Shown: in pieces, positions 1 to 8,149 of the stretch
Layout: each line of letters begins with the position of its first letter
How positions within the stretch are numbered: the first letter of the stretch is position 1
Virus record (IMG/VR): IMGVR_UViG_3300004774_000004
Span: 1-62,688 of that record
DNA: 62,688 bases
Source of the DNA: a virus
Direction: 5' to 3' (one strand)
Position numbers and translations under genes: made by a program
Notes under the pieces: model-generated
Databases searched by the model: none
Seen by the model: only the letters and a program-made list of their open reading frames with translations
What the model was told of the DNA's origin: nothing

Positions 1-33
1 ATACCTCGAGTGGTAAACTATTGGTCAATTTAA
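1..33 (+). CDS. possible C-terminal end of an upstream gene
   Basis: Frame 1 is open from the window edge to a TAA at 31-33, giving about ten residues ending NYWSI. The hairpin that follows at 60-99 fits the end of an upstream operon. In T4-like phages the portal gene often lies just before the prohead protease region, but ten residues cannot identify a product. Frame 3 is also open to a TAG at 36-38, so the frame is uncertain. Confidence 0.2.
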   Translation: MPRVVNYWSI

Positions 34-59
34 TTTAGAGTTACTTCAAAAGAGTTAAA

Positions 60-101
60 GGATAGCTTATTCTTTCAAAAATGATAGAGTAAGCTATCCC
101 T
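60..101 (+). terminator. hairpin ending the upstream operon
   Basis: Arms 60-73 and 86-99 pair over 14 bp with one G-U pair around a 12-nt loop. The U-tract is poor, because the next bases lead into the late-promoter motif at 105. Likely a terminator or an RNA-stabilising hairpin. Confidence 0.5.
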
Positions 102-104
102 ATG

Positions 105-120
105 TTTATATTATAATTAG
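105..120 (+). promoter_or_regulatory. putative phage late promoter, head operon
   Basis: Exact copy of the recurring motif TTTATATTATAATTAG, 55 bp before the first head gene. It has no associated -35 box. Eleven copies of this motif precede gene groups of the structural half. Confidence 0.6.
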
Positions 121-175
121 AGATTTTATTCATAACTATAAGTTAGCATACATTATAAATTTGGAGAGGTTAAAC

Positions 176-850
176 ATGGACAACAAGAGATTATTAGAAG
201 AACTTAGAGCATCTGTTGGAAATTACAAACCCGAGAAGTCTAAAAAAGAAGAAAAACTTGATATCGAAGACGTAGTAGAAGATGAAGATAGATACAAAGA
301 AGACGATGAAGACTTAGACGACTACGCAGACTCGGATAATGAGGATACAGAAGAGTATGAAGACGAAGATGAGGAAGGCATTGACCTTGACGGTGACGGA
401 GAAGCTGATGACATACATGGTCTACATGTATTAAAATCTAATTTTAACGCTGTGGACGAAGAAACTCAAAACTCTATCGCAGGCTTTCTAAAAATGGTAG
501 TTGAGAATGAAATAGACTTAGATACTTTGTCTCAATTCGTAGAAGATTTAGACTATGGCGACGAAGACGAGTACGAAGAGGGTGAAGACGAGTACGAAGA
601 GGGTGAAGACGAGTATAGAGAGGACAATGAGTCTGAAGAAGGCGAAGAGTCTGAAGAAGAGTACGAAGATAATTATGAAGACGAAGACCAAAATGAATCT
701 GTCATGGATGACTTCTTAAATGTAGGCTCGGCTATTATGGAAAACGCATACAATTCCAAGTATAACCTCCACGACAAAGAAGAGTTTAGTAGCATGCATG
801 AGTCAAGATTAGACTTTCTCGATGTAGGGATGAGTGATCTTTTAGATTAG
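176..850 (+). CDS. highly acidic head-region protein
   Basis: A 224-aa protein dominated by Asp and Glu, with EDEYEEG-type repeats around residues 130-155. The ATG at 176 is preferred over the upstream TTG at 161 because GGAGAGG at 163-169 is its ribosome site. It opens the head operon, ahead of a basic protein, the prohead protease/scaffold and the major capsid protein. T4 has a small acidic prohead-core protein (gp67) in a comparable place, so a role in the prohead core is possible, but I see no homology beyond composition and position. An intrinsically disordered, charge-driven assembly factor is the most I would infer. Confidence 0.75.
   Translation: MDNKRLLEELRASVGNYKPEKSKKEEKLDIEDVVEDEDRYKEDDEDLDDYADSDNEDTEEYEDEDEEGIDLDGDGEADDIHGLHVLKSNFNAVDEETQNSIAGFLKMVVENEIDLDTLSQFVEDLDYGDEDEYEEGEDEYEEGEDEYREDNESEEGEESEEEYEDNYEDEDQNESVMDDFLNVGSAIMENAYNSKYNLHDKEEFSSMHESRLDFLDVGMSDLLD
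563..625 (+). repeat. 21-bp tandem repeat inside the acidic gene
   Basis: Two exact 21-bp units (563-583, 584-604) and a third diverged one encode the heptapeptide EDEYEEG. The length is a multiple of three, so copy number can change without a frameshift. Confidence 0.85.
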
Positions 851-859
851 GTAGTTATA

Positions 860-1558
860 ATGATTAAAAATATAAAAAGGTTGATGGAATATCTTGTCAG
901 TGAAGGCGGAGGGGTAGCTCTAGAGCTAGTAGCTGATAGACATATCGAGAAGAAAAGATATTCCGAAGACGATGAGGATGACGAAGAAAATCTGGAAGAA
1001 AAACTTTTTGATAAAAATGTAAGAGGTGGAAAGGTAGTTACCACTAGAAATACGGATTATAAAGACCTCAGACATCAAGTTAAAGACCCTAAAAGAGATG
1101 CTAATCTAATAAAAGCTAGGGTTCACTCAAGGACTCCGAGTGCTAATCTTAAAAGAAGACAATCTATGAGAGTTAGAGACTTAAAAATAGTTGAAAGATT
1201 AGATACTGGAGACATAGATATAGAGAGTGACTTTGTAGGACTTGCACTGAATCATCATAGATATGAACTCAGAAAGACAACCCCATTTGGTTGGGAGATA
1301 ATACCTAATGATGAAAAGGGCACAATAACAATTAAGATAGTAGTAGACAAAAAAGCATTAGGTGAAGATAAGGACATAGAACAATTAGTATTATCAACAT
1401 TAAAAGATAACGAAGCTTTCAAGGAGTTTGTGGATGATTTAAAAAGTTTAGAACCTCACAATACCCGAGTTTTAAATCTTTACAAACTATCCTCATGGAG
1501 AGTGAAAGAAACTTCACACTTAGTAACCTACATTAAAGTAATCAGATTCGGAGTATAA
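860..1558 (+). CDS. unknown head-operon protein
   Basis: A 232-aa protein of unknown function. Residues 1-60 hold an amphipathic start and an acidic patch (SEDDEDDEENLEEK). Residues 70-120 are rich in Arg and Lys, and the C-terminal half looks like a folded alpha/beta domain (FGWEIIPN, TITIKIVVDKK). It starts 9 bp after the acidic gene and ends 3 bp before the prohead protease, so it is clearly co-transcribed with head genes. Its charge pattern complements the acidic neighbour, which makes a partnership in the prohead core plausible, though nothing in the sequence proves it. Confidence 0.75.
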   Translation: MIKNIKRLMEYLVSEGGGVALELVADRHIEKKRYSEDDEDDEENLEEKLFDKNVRGGKVVTTRNTDYKDLRHQVKDPKRDANLIKARVHSRTPSANLKRRQSMRVRDLKIVERLDTGDIDIESDFVGLALNHHRYELRKTTPFGWEIIPNDEKGTITIKIVVDKKALGEDKDIEQLVLSTLKDNEAFKEFVDDLKSLEPHNTRVLNLYKLSSWRVKETSHLVTYIKVIRFGV

Positions 1559-1561
1559 ACA

Positions 1562-2956
1562 ATGGCTCAACCTAAAAAAATGATAAATGCCTTATGGGAC
1601 GTACCTGATAATAAATGGAGTCTAAAAGAAGATTATCTAAATGAAGGTCAACAGAAGTCAGTAGTGGACGGTAAGAATATACTTGCTCTAGTTGAAGGAG
1701 TATTCTTTGTACCTAATGGAGTCTCTCGTAATGAAAGATACTATCCTAAGACATTTTGGGAATCAGTACTACAACAACCTGGTTTTGGGGAACGAATGAG
1801 TAGCCGACTACTTATGGGAACTATCGGACACTATGATAGGGAAGTTAATGAGGAGGACATATCTGAGGGAAGAGTATCCCACATAGTTACTAATCTATGG
1901 ATTGCTGAAGATACTGGAATGGGAATGGGTCAAGCTTTAATATTAGGAACTCCTGCTGGAAAAAACCTATACATGCTTATGAAAGCTGGGTGTAAGATAA
2001 AAACATCGTCAAGAGCTTCAGGAGATTATAAACAAGACGAAGAATATAACGGAATGCCTATTGTAGATGAAAATGGTTATTGTCTAGAAACCTTTGATTT
2101 CGTAATAAATCCAGGTTTCTTAGAAACTAACCCAGCATTATTAGAGAGTGTTAGCAAGATTAAAGAAAAAATGGAGACCGAAAACATGGAATTAGGAAAA
2201 GAACTATTAGAGTACATGAACAAAGAAAAAGCATCTGTAAATGAAGCTTATACTAAGTTAAGAGAGGATTTTGCAGTACTAGAATCTAAAAATGCAGATT
2301 TGAATGCAAAAGTTCTAGTGTTAGAATCTATTCAAGAGGAATTAAGTAAAGCTAAGGAAGAGATTAAAAACATAACTGAGTCTACAAAAGAATTCAGCGT
2401 TATTAAGGAGGATTTGGAAGCTTACAAACTTATAGGAGAAGCTAAAGAGATTAAAGAGAGCATTGACGAATCTACTAATCTTTTAGAAGCTTACTCTAAA
2501 TTAGGAAAGCCTGAACAAATATCTAAATCTATCAAAGAAGCCAGAGAATACAAAAAATTTGGTTCAGTGGCAGACTTAGATGAAACTATCCCAATGGTAG
2601 AAGAGTTACTCGAAGAGTACGCTAAACTTGGAACTTTAGAAGAAATAACAGAGATAGTAAGTTTATCCAAAGCAATGCTTGAAAAAAACAAACAAGAGAA
2701 GTTAGATGATTCAGTAATGAGAATATCTAAAGCATACAGGACACCTGCCGAATACGTAAAAACTTTACTAGAAACTATAGGAGAAAAAGAAACAACTAGA
2801 ATATTGGAGGAAGTAAACAAAACAAATAAAGCAGTTATCAAGGAAGAGAAGACAGCTCCTAGAAAAGAAATAATAACTGAGTCAAAACCTTCAAGATTAA
2901 AAGAAACATCCTTAATTAGTGAGATGTTCAGAAGTCATATGAGAGGTAATAAATAG
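1562..2956 (+). CDS. prohead protease fused to scaffold-like coiled coil
   Basis: A 464-aa protein. Residues 40-200 resemble the T4 gp21 family of prohead proteases: FVPNGVSRNERYYP, then GTIGHYDR with candidate catalytic His90, and KTSSRASG with candidate catalytic Ser149 or Ser150. From about residue 205 the chain becomes a long, charged, heptad-rich helix to about residue 400, like the T4 gp22 scaffold core, ending in a basic tail. T4 encodes protease and scaffold separately; here they appear fused, so one gene would provide the core and the enzyme that digests it during maturation. It lies directly before the capsid gene, as expected. Family assignment is by motif reading, not alignment. 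Confidence 0.8.
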   Translation: MAQPKKMINALWDVPDNKWSLKEDYLNEGQQKSVVDGKNILALVEGVFFVPNGVSRNERYYPKTFWESVLQQPGFGERMSSRLLMGTIGHYDREVNEEDISEGRVSHIVTNLWIAEDTGMGMGQALILGTPAGKNLYMLMKAGCKIKTSSRASGDYKQDEEYNGMPIVDENGYCLETFDFVINPGFLETNPALLESVSKIKEKMETENMELGKELLEYMNKEKASVNEAYTKLREDFAVLESKNADLNAKVLVLESIQEELSKAKEEIKNITESTKEFSVIKEDLEAYKLIGEAKEIKESIDESTNLLEAYSKLGKPEQISKSIKEAREYKKFGSVADLDETIPMVEELLEEYAKLGTLEEITEIVSLSKAMLEKNKQEKLDDSVMRISKAYRTPAEYVKTLLETIGEKETTRILEEVNKTNKAVIKEEKTAPRKEIITESKPSRLKETSLISEMFRSHMRGNK

Positions 2957-2961
2957 TAATC

Positions 2962-2977
2962 TTTATATTATAAATAG
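2962..2977 (+). promoter_or_regulatory. putative phage late promoter, capsid gene
   Basis: TTTATATTATAAATAG, one mismatch from the recurring motif, 60 bp upstream of the capsid start. It gives the capsid gene its own late promoter, fitting the need for high expression. Confidence 0.6.
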
Positions 2978-3037
2978 ACAATTATTTAACAATATGTAAA
3001 TACGTACTAGAGAAGAAACACAGGAGAGAATTTACAG

Positions 3038-4453
3038 ATGAGAAGTAACAAATCTGAAGACAAAGGATACAGGTTGGCGGATGCCTTTCTAAAAGTTCCT
3101 CAATACAAACCTTATTTTGATGCGTTGGAGGATTCCCCTCTTGCAAAAGTCAGACCTATTTCAAATACTGACGTTGTAATTTTGGGAAAACAATTTAGAC
3201 AGTTTGAACAATACAAGAGAATGGTAAACGAAATTGGTACTATACGAGATTTAGGACAACTTCCTAAATATGCTTACGATGTTATCACAGCTAACTATGC
3301 AGCATCAATTATACCTCTTTTATCATCAGTTCAACCTATCCCCTCTCAACAAGGTTTAGTATATTTCAAACAAATCAAAGCTAGAACAACTAGAGGTACT
3401 GTTACAACTGGTCAAATCTTAAGAAACGCAACAGAAGCTCCAGAAGTTCAAGCAGTAGGTTTCGCAGGAGAGCATGTTGTTCAAAACTTAGGCTTACTTA
3501 ATGCAGGACAACAAATTTACAACTTCAACTTAACTCCCGCTCCTGTTAGAGAAAGACAAGTAACTATCAAACTTTCTAAATATCCGACTCAGAAATTGAT
3601 AGATGACGGCGAGGGTAATTTAGTTCCATCAGGCGGAGCTCTTGCAACAGGTATCATCAACTATTCAACAGGTCTTTGCACAGTAGAATTCATTCCAGTA
3701 ATTGACGGTACTGAAACAGCATCAGCTGAATTTGCAACAGACTTTGAAGAAAGTGGCAACCTCCCAACTGTACAATCTGGGTACGATTCTACAGATGTAA
3801 GAGCCGAGTTGTTTGCTATCAGATCCGAAATGGGTATGATGAAAATGTACGAATTAAAGAAAACCTTTGGAAAAGAAGGCGAAACTGAGATGATCAATGA
3901 CCTAACTCAAGAGATAAACGCTGAATTAGGTAATACTCTTATCTCAAGAATGGCTGCTGCTTCTTTTGGTACTCCTATCGTATGGAACTCTGCACATGAC
4001 GCTGGCATCTCCGAAGTAGAACACAAAATGGCATTTAGAAACAGAATCTCTGAAGCTGAGTCTAAAATCTACAGAGCAGCCGGTAGAGGTCAAGTTACTG
4101 CTATTGTATGTGGAGCTAAAGCTTCTCAACTATTCGACCAATTAGGTGGAGTATTCGAGAAAATAGGATTCGCATCTTCTGGACCTACTTTGTATGGTAT
4201 GTACAACAAAAACACACCTGTTATCAGAGCAATCGACGTAGTTGGAGACAGTGATGTTTATTGCATTTACAAGGGAACAGGAAATTTCGACGCACCCGCA
4301 GTATATTGCCCATACATGCCTCTTGTTGTTAATGGCTCTTTACCAGTCCTTAACAATGTAATGAAGCATCAGGCATTTGCGGCTGTATGGTCGGCTATGA
4401 GAGTCGTCGTCAATCGCTTTATCACTAAGATAGAGATAGGTGGCTTAGTATAA
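3038..4453 (+). CDS. major capsid protein, T4 gp23-like
   Basis: A 471-aa protein matching the T4 gp23 type of HK97-fold capsid protein. Supporting stretches are the N-terminal ISNTDVVILGKQF region, NTLISRMAAASFGTP and WNSAHDAGISEVEHKMAFRNRI, then GRGQVTAIVCGAKASQL and the C-terminal PYMPLVVNGSLPVLN followed by a hydrophobic strand. A strong AGGAGAG site lies 10 bp before the ATG. Upstream is the protease/scaffold gene and downstream a strong terminator, so the capsid gene closes the head operon. Cleavage by the neighbouring protease near the N-terminus is expected from the T4 model; the exact site is not visible to me. Confidence 0.9.
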   Translation: MRSNKSEDKGYRLADAFLKVPQYKPYFDALEDSPLAKVRPISNTDVVILGKQFRQFEQYKRMVNEIGTIRDLGQLPKYAYDVITANYAASIIPLLSSVQPIPSQQGLVYFKQIKARTTRGTVTTGQILRNATEAPEVQAVGFAGEHVVQNLGLLNAGQQIYNFNLTPAPVRERQVTIKLSKYPTQKLIDDGEGNLVPSGGALATGIINYSTGLCTVEFIPVIDGTETASAEFATDFEESGNLPTVQSGYDSTDVRAELFAIRSEMGMMKMYELKKTFGKEGETEMINDLTQEINAELGNTLISRMAAASFGTPIVWNSAHDAGISEVEHKMAFRNRISEAESKIYRAAGRGQVTAIVCGAKASQLFDQLGGVFEKIGFASSGPTLYGMYNKNTPVIRAIDVVGDSDVYCIYKGTGNFDAPAVYCPYMPLVVNGSLPVLNNVMKHQAFAAVWSAMRVVVNRFITKIEIGGLV

Positions 4454-4477
4454 CGATTTCAAAGTCTAATAGTTAGT

Positions 4478-4507
4478 AAAGAAGAGGGTTAATACCCTCT
4501 TCTTTTT
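4478..4507 (+). terminator. rho-independent terminator after capsid gene
   Basis: Perfect 11-bp stem (4478-4488 with 4495-4505), 6-nt loop and a T-rich 3' arm running into TTTT. The strongest terminator in the window. Confidence 0.92.
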
Positions 4508-4516
4508 ATTTGAGTG

Positions 4517-4545
4517 TTGACATGTCCTTCCATATATGCTATAAT
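4517..4545 (+). promoter_or_regulatory. consensus sigma70 promoter
   Basis: TTGACA at 4517-4522, 17-bp spacer, extended TGC and TATAAT at 4540-4545: a full consensus match. It lies ten bases past the capsid terminator and overlaps the 5' end of the open frame of the next gene, which fixes that gene's start downstream. Confidence 0.9.
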
Positions 4546-4551
4546 ATGTTT

Positions 4552-5391
4552 ATGATGAAAATAGAAGTAGAAGAAATAATAAGACTATACATAGAAGACA
4601 TGCTAGGTTGCCATGTTATAGGTAGAAGAGCAGGATTATCCTGTAATCAAATAGCTAGAATATTAAAAAAGAATGGCATTGTACTTAGGACACTAGCAGA
4701 GGGTCAAAGAAATAGAAGTGTTAACAGCCTAAGATACACGAACGTAGATTTCTTCAAGAACATAAACATGGAAGAAAAAGCATACTGGTTAGGATTCATA
4801 GTGGCTGATGGGAGTGTGTCTAATAACAAGATACATTCAAGATTAACAATAGGATTAAAACCTTCAGACAGATCACATCTTGAAAAAATAAATAAAATAT
4901 TCAATGCAAGCCTAAAACTTTACCAAGGTAAGGAATACTTTCACTTAACGAATGTTTCGCTATGTGAAGATTTAATAAAACTAGGAGTAGTTCCAGATAA
5001 GACCCATAAAGATGATTATAATTTCACGTTTGACAATCTATCTGATGAATTAAAAAGACATTATCTCAGAGGACTCTTTGACGGAGATGGAACAGTTTAT
5101 TACATGGATAGGCAGGACTCACTAGGTTGTGGATTTATAGCTACTAAACAGTTCTCAGTGCAGATTAAAGATTACACGGAGTCTCTATTAGGGTTGACTA
5201 GTACTAAACTTAAACATTACGAATTCTATTCAACCTTTCAGTATAGATCAAAGAAAGATGTCAGTAAAATATTGAGTTATCTGTATGACAACTCAACTTT
5301 ATATCTTGATAGAAAGTACAATCTATATCAAGATAACAAACATCTCTTTGAGTATAAAAAACCTTCGAATCAATATCTTAAAGGTAACTAA
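4552..5391 (+). CDS. free-standing LAGLIDADG homing endonuclease
   Basis: From ATG 4552 the protein is 279 aa. An N-terminal helix-turn-helix-like segment (about 5-45) precedes a LAGLIDADG core with motif 1 AYWLGFIVADGS at 77-88 and motif 2 HYLRGLFDGDGTV at 170-182; both keep the acidic catalytic residue. The frame stays open back to TTG 4510, but that stretch contains the promoter -35 and -10 boxes. Transcription should begin close to the ATG, so the mRNA is probably leaderless or nearly so; ATG 4555 is equally possible, and no ribosome site is visible. It sits in the intergenic space after the capsid gene, typical of a mobile endonuclease. Confidence 0.85.
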   Translation: MMKIEVEEIIRLYIEDMLGCHVIGRRAGLSCNQIARILKKNGIVLRTLAEGQRNRSVNSLRYTNVDFFKNINMEEKAYWLGFIVADGSVSNNKIHSRLTIGLKPSDRSHLEKINKIFNASLKLYQGKEYFHLTNVSLCEDLIKLGVVPDKTHKDDYNFTFDNLSDELKRHYLRGLFDGDGTVYYMDRQDSLGCGFIATKQFSVQIKDYTESLLGLTSTKLKHYEFYSTFQYRSKKDVSKILSYLYDNSTLYLDRKYNLYQDNKHLFEYKKPSNQYLKGN

Positions 5392-5405
5392 TTATTTACA
5401 TAAAC

Positions 5406-5434
5406 TTGCATTATTCATGTATGTATGCTATACT
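5406..5434 (+). promoter_or_regulatory. sigma70-type promoter, extended -10
   Basis: TTGCAT, 17-bp spacer, TGC, TATACT at 5429-5434. It serves the Vsr-like endonuclease whose ribosome site AAGGAG follows within 15 bp. Confidence 0.8.
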
Positions 5435-5454
5435 TAACATATAAGGAGATTTAC

Positions 5455-7044
5455 ATGGCTAAGCTTAAAAATATTATTAAAACTTTAGTAGGGGATATAG
5501 AAAGAGATGATAAGAATTTCTGGTCATCTAAGTATGATGAGTATTTGATACTCGGAAGTACTGTTAAGTTATCCAAAGAGCTAGGCATGGATATTAGAAT
5601 GTTAAGTTCTATATTTAAAGAGCATGGGTTTTTAATATTAAAGTCAGCTGAATCAAGAACAGGCAAGCTAAAGAAAGATTTTATAGAAAGCACTAGTGGA
5701 ATTAAGTACATGCTATTAGATACTTCGTTTTGGGATGGAGTATATAACATGTACACAACTCAAAACTACTCAGAGACAAGACTATCTGAGTACTTAGAGA
5801 TATCAAGAAAACAATTAAGAAGAGCTTTTACTTTTCATAAATATGCTCCTAAGACTGGGGATCAGGTTAAGAATACCGTAGTAGAGTCTAGTAGTATCAA
5901 ATACGGTTCAGGTATACCCTCTAAGAGCATGGAGGTACGGGAAAAAATAAGAAATTCACACCTAGCAAGAGTTATCCTAGATACAAGTCCTAGGTTTAAT
6001 TCAGAAGAATATGAAATACTAGACGATTACACTGGAACTAGGGTACAAGAGGGTGGAATTGTTCAGAGTTATAAGATATACAATTTCAAACATAGAAGAT
6101 GTGGGGGAGTATTCCAAGACTCTCTGGATAGGAAGATAAGATGTCCTATTTGCTATGCCAACATATCTGTTCCAGAAAAAGACTACTCGTATTTTATAGA
6201 TGAATTAGGGTTTAATACTGAAAAGTATCGATTACACCATGATAATGGAGATACTAGTAAGTTTAAAGAGATAGACATACTAATATCTAAGCTTAATATA
6301 GGGTTTGAGTATAATAGTAACACTTACCACTCAGGTCAGTTTATGGACTCTGGATATCATAAAAATAAAACGGAGGTATGTCTAGCTAATAACATCCAGT
6401 TATATCATATATGGGAATACATGGATAAGGATATAGTTAAAAGTAGAATAAGAAATATACTAGGACTGAATAACCTTAGAGTATATGCTAGAAATCTAGA
6501 AGTTAGAGAAGTACCTGTTGAGGATCAAAAATCTTTCTATAAGTATAATCACTTATACGGATATTGTCCAAGTACCTTTACACTTGGATTATATAGTTCT
6601 GGAGACAGTTTAATAAGCTCTATGTCTTTTGTAGTAAAAGGAGATAGTATTGAATTAGTTAGGTACTGTAACATGAGGGATACTTCTATTGTCGGAGGAT
6701 TCAGCAAGCTGTTGAAAAACAGTATTAAGTATATTAAAGTTAATCGTATTAATGTGAAAGTAATAACTACCTTTGGGTATAGGGATTGGTGTCCAAATTA
6801 CGAAGACTCTGTTTATTACAAGAATGGATTTAAGTTTATATGCTATAATGTAGGCTCTCTTAGATACCTGAATAGTAGAAATAACCATGTGTCTAATAGG
6901 CAGAAGTATATGAAATATAAGCTAGAGAAGCTGTTTCCTGAAACATTTGATCCTCTTTTAACAGAACAGCAAATATTAGCTCTTAATAAGATATTCCCAT
7001 TACATGATTCTGGAACAATAAAATTCACTTTGGACATATATTAA
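5455..7044 (+). CDS. Vsr-like (EDxHD) homing endonuclease with GNAT-like C-terminus
   Basis: A 529-aa protein. Residues 15-135 carry helix-turn-helix-like repeats and 145-170 one KYG-type repeat. H213, C216, C230 and C233 look like a zinc knuckle. The Vsr/EDxHD-type nuclease core spans about 245-322: EID at 272-274, FEYNSNTYH ending at H292, YHK at 301-303, LYHIWE near 316-321. Residues 343-464 resemble a GNAT fold (LGLY, GGFSKLLK, DSVYYKNGF), a C-terminal domain common in phage homing-endonuclease-like proteins, ending in HDSGTIKF. ATG 5455 is chosen because the earlier in-frame ATG overlaps the promoter -10. It follows the LAGLIDADG gene, forming a two-element island after the capsid gene. 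Confidence 0.82.
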   Translation: MAKLKNIIKTLVGDIERDDKNFWSSKYDEYLILGSTVKLSKELGMDIRMLSSIFKEHGFLILKSAESRTGKLKKDFIESTSGIKYMLLDTSFWDGVYNMYTTQNYSETRLSEYLEISRKQLRRAFTFHKYAPKTGDQVKNTVVESSSIKYGSGIPSKSMEVREKIRNSHLARVILDTSPRFNSEEYEILDDYTGTRVQEGGIVQSYKIYNFKHRRCGGVFQDSLDRKIRCPICYANISVPEKDYSYFIDELGFNTEKYRLHHDNGDTSKFKEIDILISKLNIGFEYNSNTYHSGQFMDSGYHKNKTEVCLANNIQLYHIWEYMDKDIVKSRIRNILGLNNLRVYARNLEVREVPVEDQKSFYKYNHLYGYCPSTFTLGLYSSGDSLISSMSFVVKGDSIELVRYCNMRDTSIVGGFSKLLKNSIKYIKVNRINVKVITTFGYRDWCPNYEDSVYYKNGFKFICYNVGSLRYLNSRNNHVSNRQKYMKYKLEKLFPETFDPLLTEQQILALNKIFPLHDSGTIKFTLDIY

Positions 7045-7059
7045 ATGTAACGAAATATT

Positions 7060-7095
7060 AAAAAGATTAAGCCTATGTATTGACTTAATCTTTTT
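7060..7095 (+). terminator. terminator hairpin with embedded -35
   Basis: Perfect 12-bp stem (7060-7071 with 7084-7095), 12-nt loop and TTTTT end. The -35 box of the following promoter begins inside the loop. Confidence 0.85.
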
Positions 7096-7108
7096 GTCGT
7101 GCTATTCT
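7080..7108 (+). promoter_or_regulatory. sigma70-type promoter overlapping the terminator
   Basis: TTGACT at 7080-7085 starts in the hairpin loop. The 3' arm of the hairpin forms much of the 17-bp spacer, followed by TGC and TATTCT at 7103-7108. Confidence 0.75.
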
Positions 7109-7155
7109 AATTAGGTAAGGTTTAATTTTAAAGAAATAAAGAAAGAAGGTTCACC

Positions 7156-7389
7156 ATGGCTTTAACTAAACTTCAAGAAACAACAATATCTGAATTGGTA
7201 TCTCGAGTATCTGAATCAAATGATGTTCAATTTACAACTATTCTCGAAACTGCTTTTGATAACAAATGTGAGTTTGGACTAGAACTAATTAAATCTATAG
7301 CAAGATCTTCTGATAATATGAAAATTAGATTAGTTAATCACCCACTATTTGAAGAGTTTGTAAACTCAAATATGGATACTTTAATATAG
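7156..7389 (+). CDS. small unknown protein (77 aa)
   Basis: A 77-aa, mostly helical, mildly acidic protein I do not recognise; there is no cysteine motif or membrane segment. GAAGG lies eight bases before the ATG. It is transcribed from the hairpin-loop promoter at 7080-7108, and another host-type promoter follows directly after its stop. It therefore behaves as an independent early-type gene inside the structural half. Confidence 0.7.
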   Translation: MALTKLQETTISELVSRVSESNDVQFTTILETAFDNKCEFGLELIKSIARSSDNMKIRLVNHPLFEEFVNSNMDTLI

Positions 7390-7393
7390 ACAC

Positions 7394-7422
7394 TTGCAAT
7401 TTAATACGAAGTATGCTATACT
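7394..7422 (+). promoter_or_regulatory. sigma70-type promoter, copy A of a duplicated cassette
   Basis: TTGCAA, 17-bp spacer, TGC, TATACT at 7417-7422. About 55 bp around it closely match the promoter at 8092-8120. Confidence 0.85.
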
Positions 7423-7452
7423 TATATAAAGGCAATACAGGAGAACCAGATA

Positions 7453-8022
7453 ATGACCAAATGCAAAAATAAGACAACTGTCAATTATATAAAAAATGAT
7501 AGTATACAAATATTTAAGGATCATATTCTTATATCTGAAAAAATGTACAATTATGTAGATAAGGCATATTCTGCATACTATGTAGAGAAAAGAGATAGAT
7601 ATTTTGAAGAAAAACCTGACTTTGCTAATTCTCACTACTCAGAAAAATTTGGCGTAAAAATAGAATGTCTGGATGATTTAAAAGTATTGGCTCGGAATAG
7701 AATACTGGAACTCTTAACTGATATTTTAGTATTATGTAAGGAGAACTCCTTTATTCCCAATAAAATAAGTATATGTTCGTTGCATTGTAGTTCTGAACAA
7801 CAATTCTTTGTAGAAAATAAGAACGGTGGAGGTAAAATAGCAGGAGTTTGGGGTTGGTCAGATATTATCGAAGAGACTCCGTCTATAAAAATAGGAAAAA
7901 TTAAATTAAAATATGAACATCAACAAGAAACTTTTTTAAACTCGTATAGGGATTGGGTTACTAAACCAAAAGAACACAGTTTAATTTTAGGAAAAGTTAA
8001 ATTAGTAGAAGTAATAGAATAA
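7453..8022 (+). CDS. unknown accessory protein (189 aa)
   Basis: A 189-aa soluble protein I do not recognise. The N-terminal half is helical with many aromatic residues (NYVDKAYSAYYVEKRDRYFEEKPDF). The C-terminal half contains ICSLHCSSEQQFFV and GVWGWSDI, suggesting a small alpha/beta fold. CAGGAG lies upstream of the ATG. It has its own promoter, a near duplicate of the one driving the next gene, which suggests the two units arose by duplication of the control region or are switched on together soon after infection. Confidence 0.7.
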   Translation: MTKCKNKTTVNYIKNDSIQIFKDHILISEKMYNYVDKAYSAYYVEKRDRYFEEKPDFANSHYSEKFGVKIECLDDLKVLARNRILELLTDILVLCKENSFIPNKISICSLHCSSEQQFFVENKNGGGKIAGVWGWSDIIEETPSIKIGKIKLKYEHQQETFLNSYRDWVTKPKEHSLILGKVKLVEVIE

Positions 8023-8091
8023 ACTCAGATTAAGATTATTTACAACAAGAAAGTCCAAACTTAATCGAGATTGAATTGTATTCATGGGCAC

Positions 8092-8120
8092 TTGCAATTT
8101 GATATGAGGTATGCTATACT
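8092..8120 (+). promoter_or_regulatory. sigma70-type promoter, copy B of a duplicated cassette
   Basis: TTGCAA at 8092-8097, 17-bp spacer, TGC, TATACT at 8115-8120; near-identical to 7394-7422 including flanking bases. Confidence 0.85.
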
Positions 8121-8149
8121 TATATAGAGGTAATAAAGGATATTAAGAT

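Noticed and set aside
847-1044. Minus-strand frame of 65 aa rich in Ser
   Set aside because: It is the mirror of GAA/GAT/GAC codons in the acidic plus-strand genes; no ribosome site, and no other minus-strand gene is supported.
8024-8069. Imperfect hairpin as terminator after the 7453 gene
   Set aside because: Arms 8024-8034 and 8060-8069 pair with a bulge around a 25-nt loop and have no T-tract; too weak to list.
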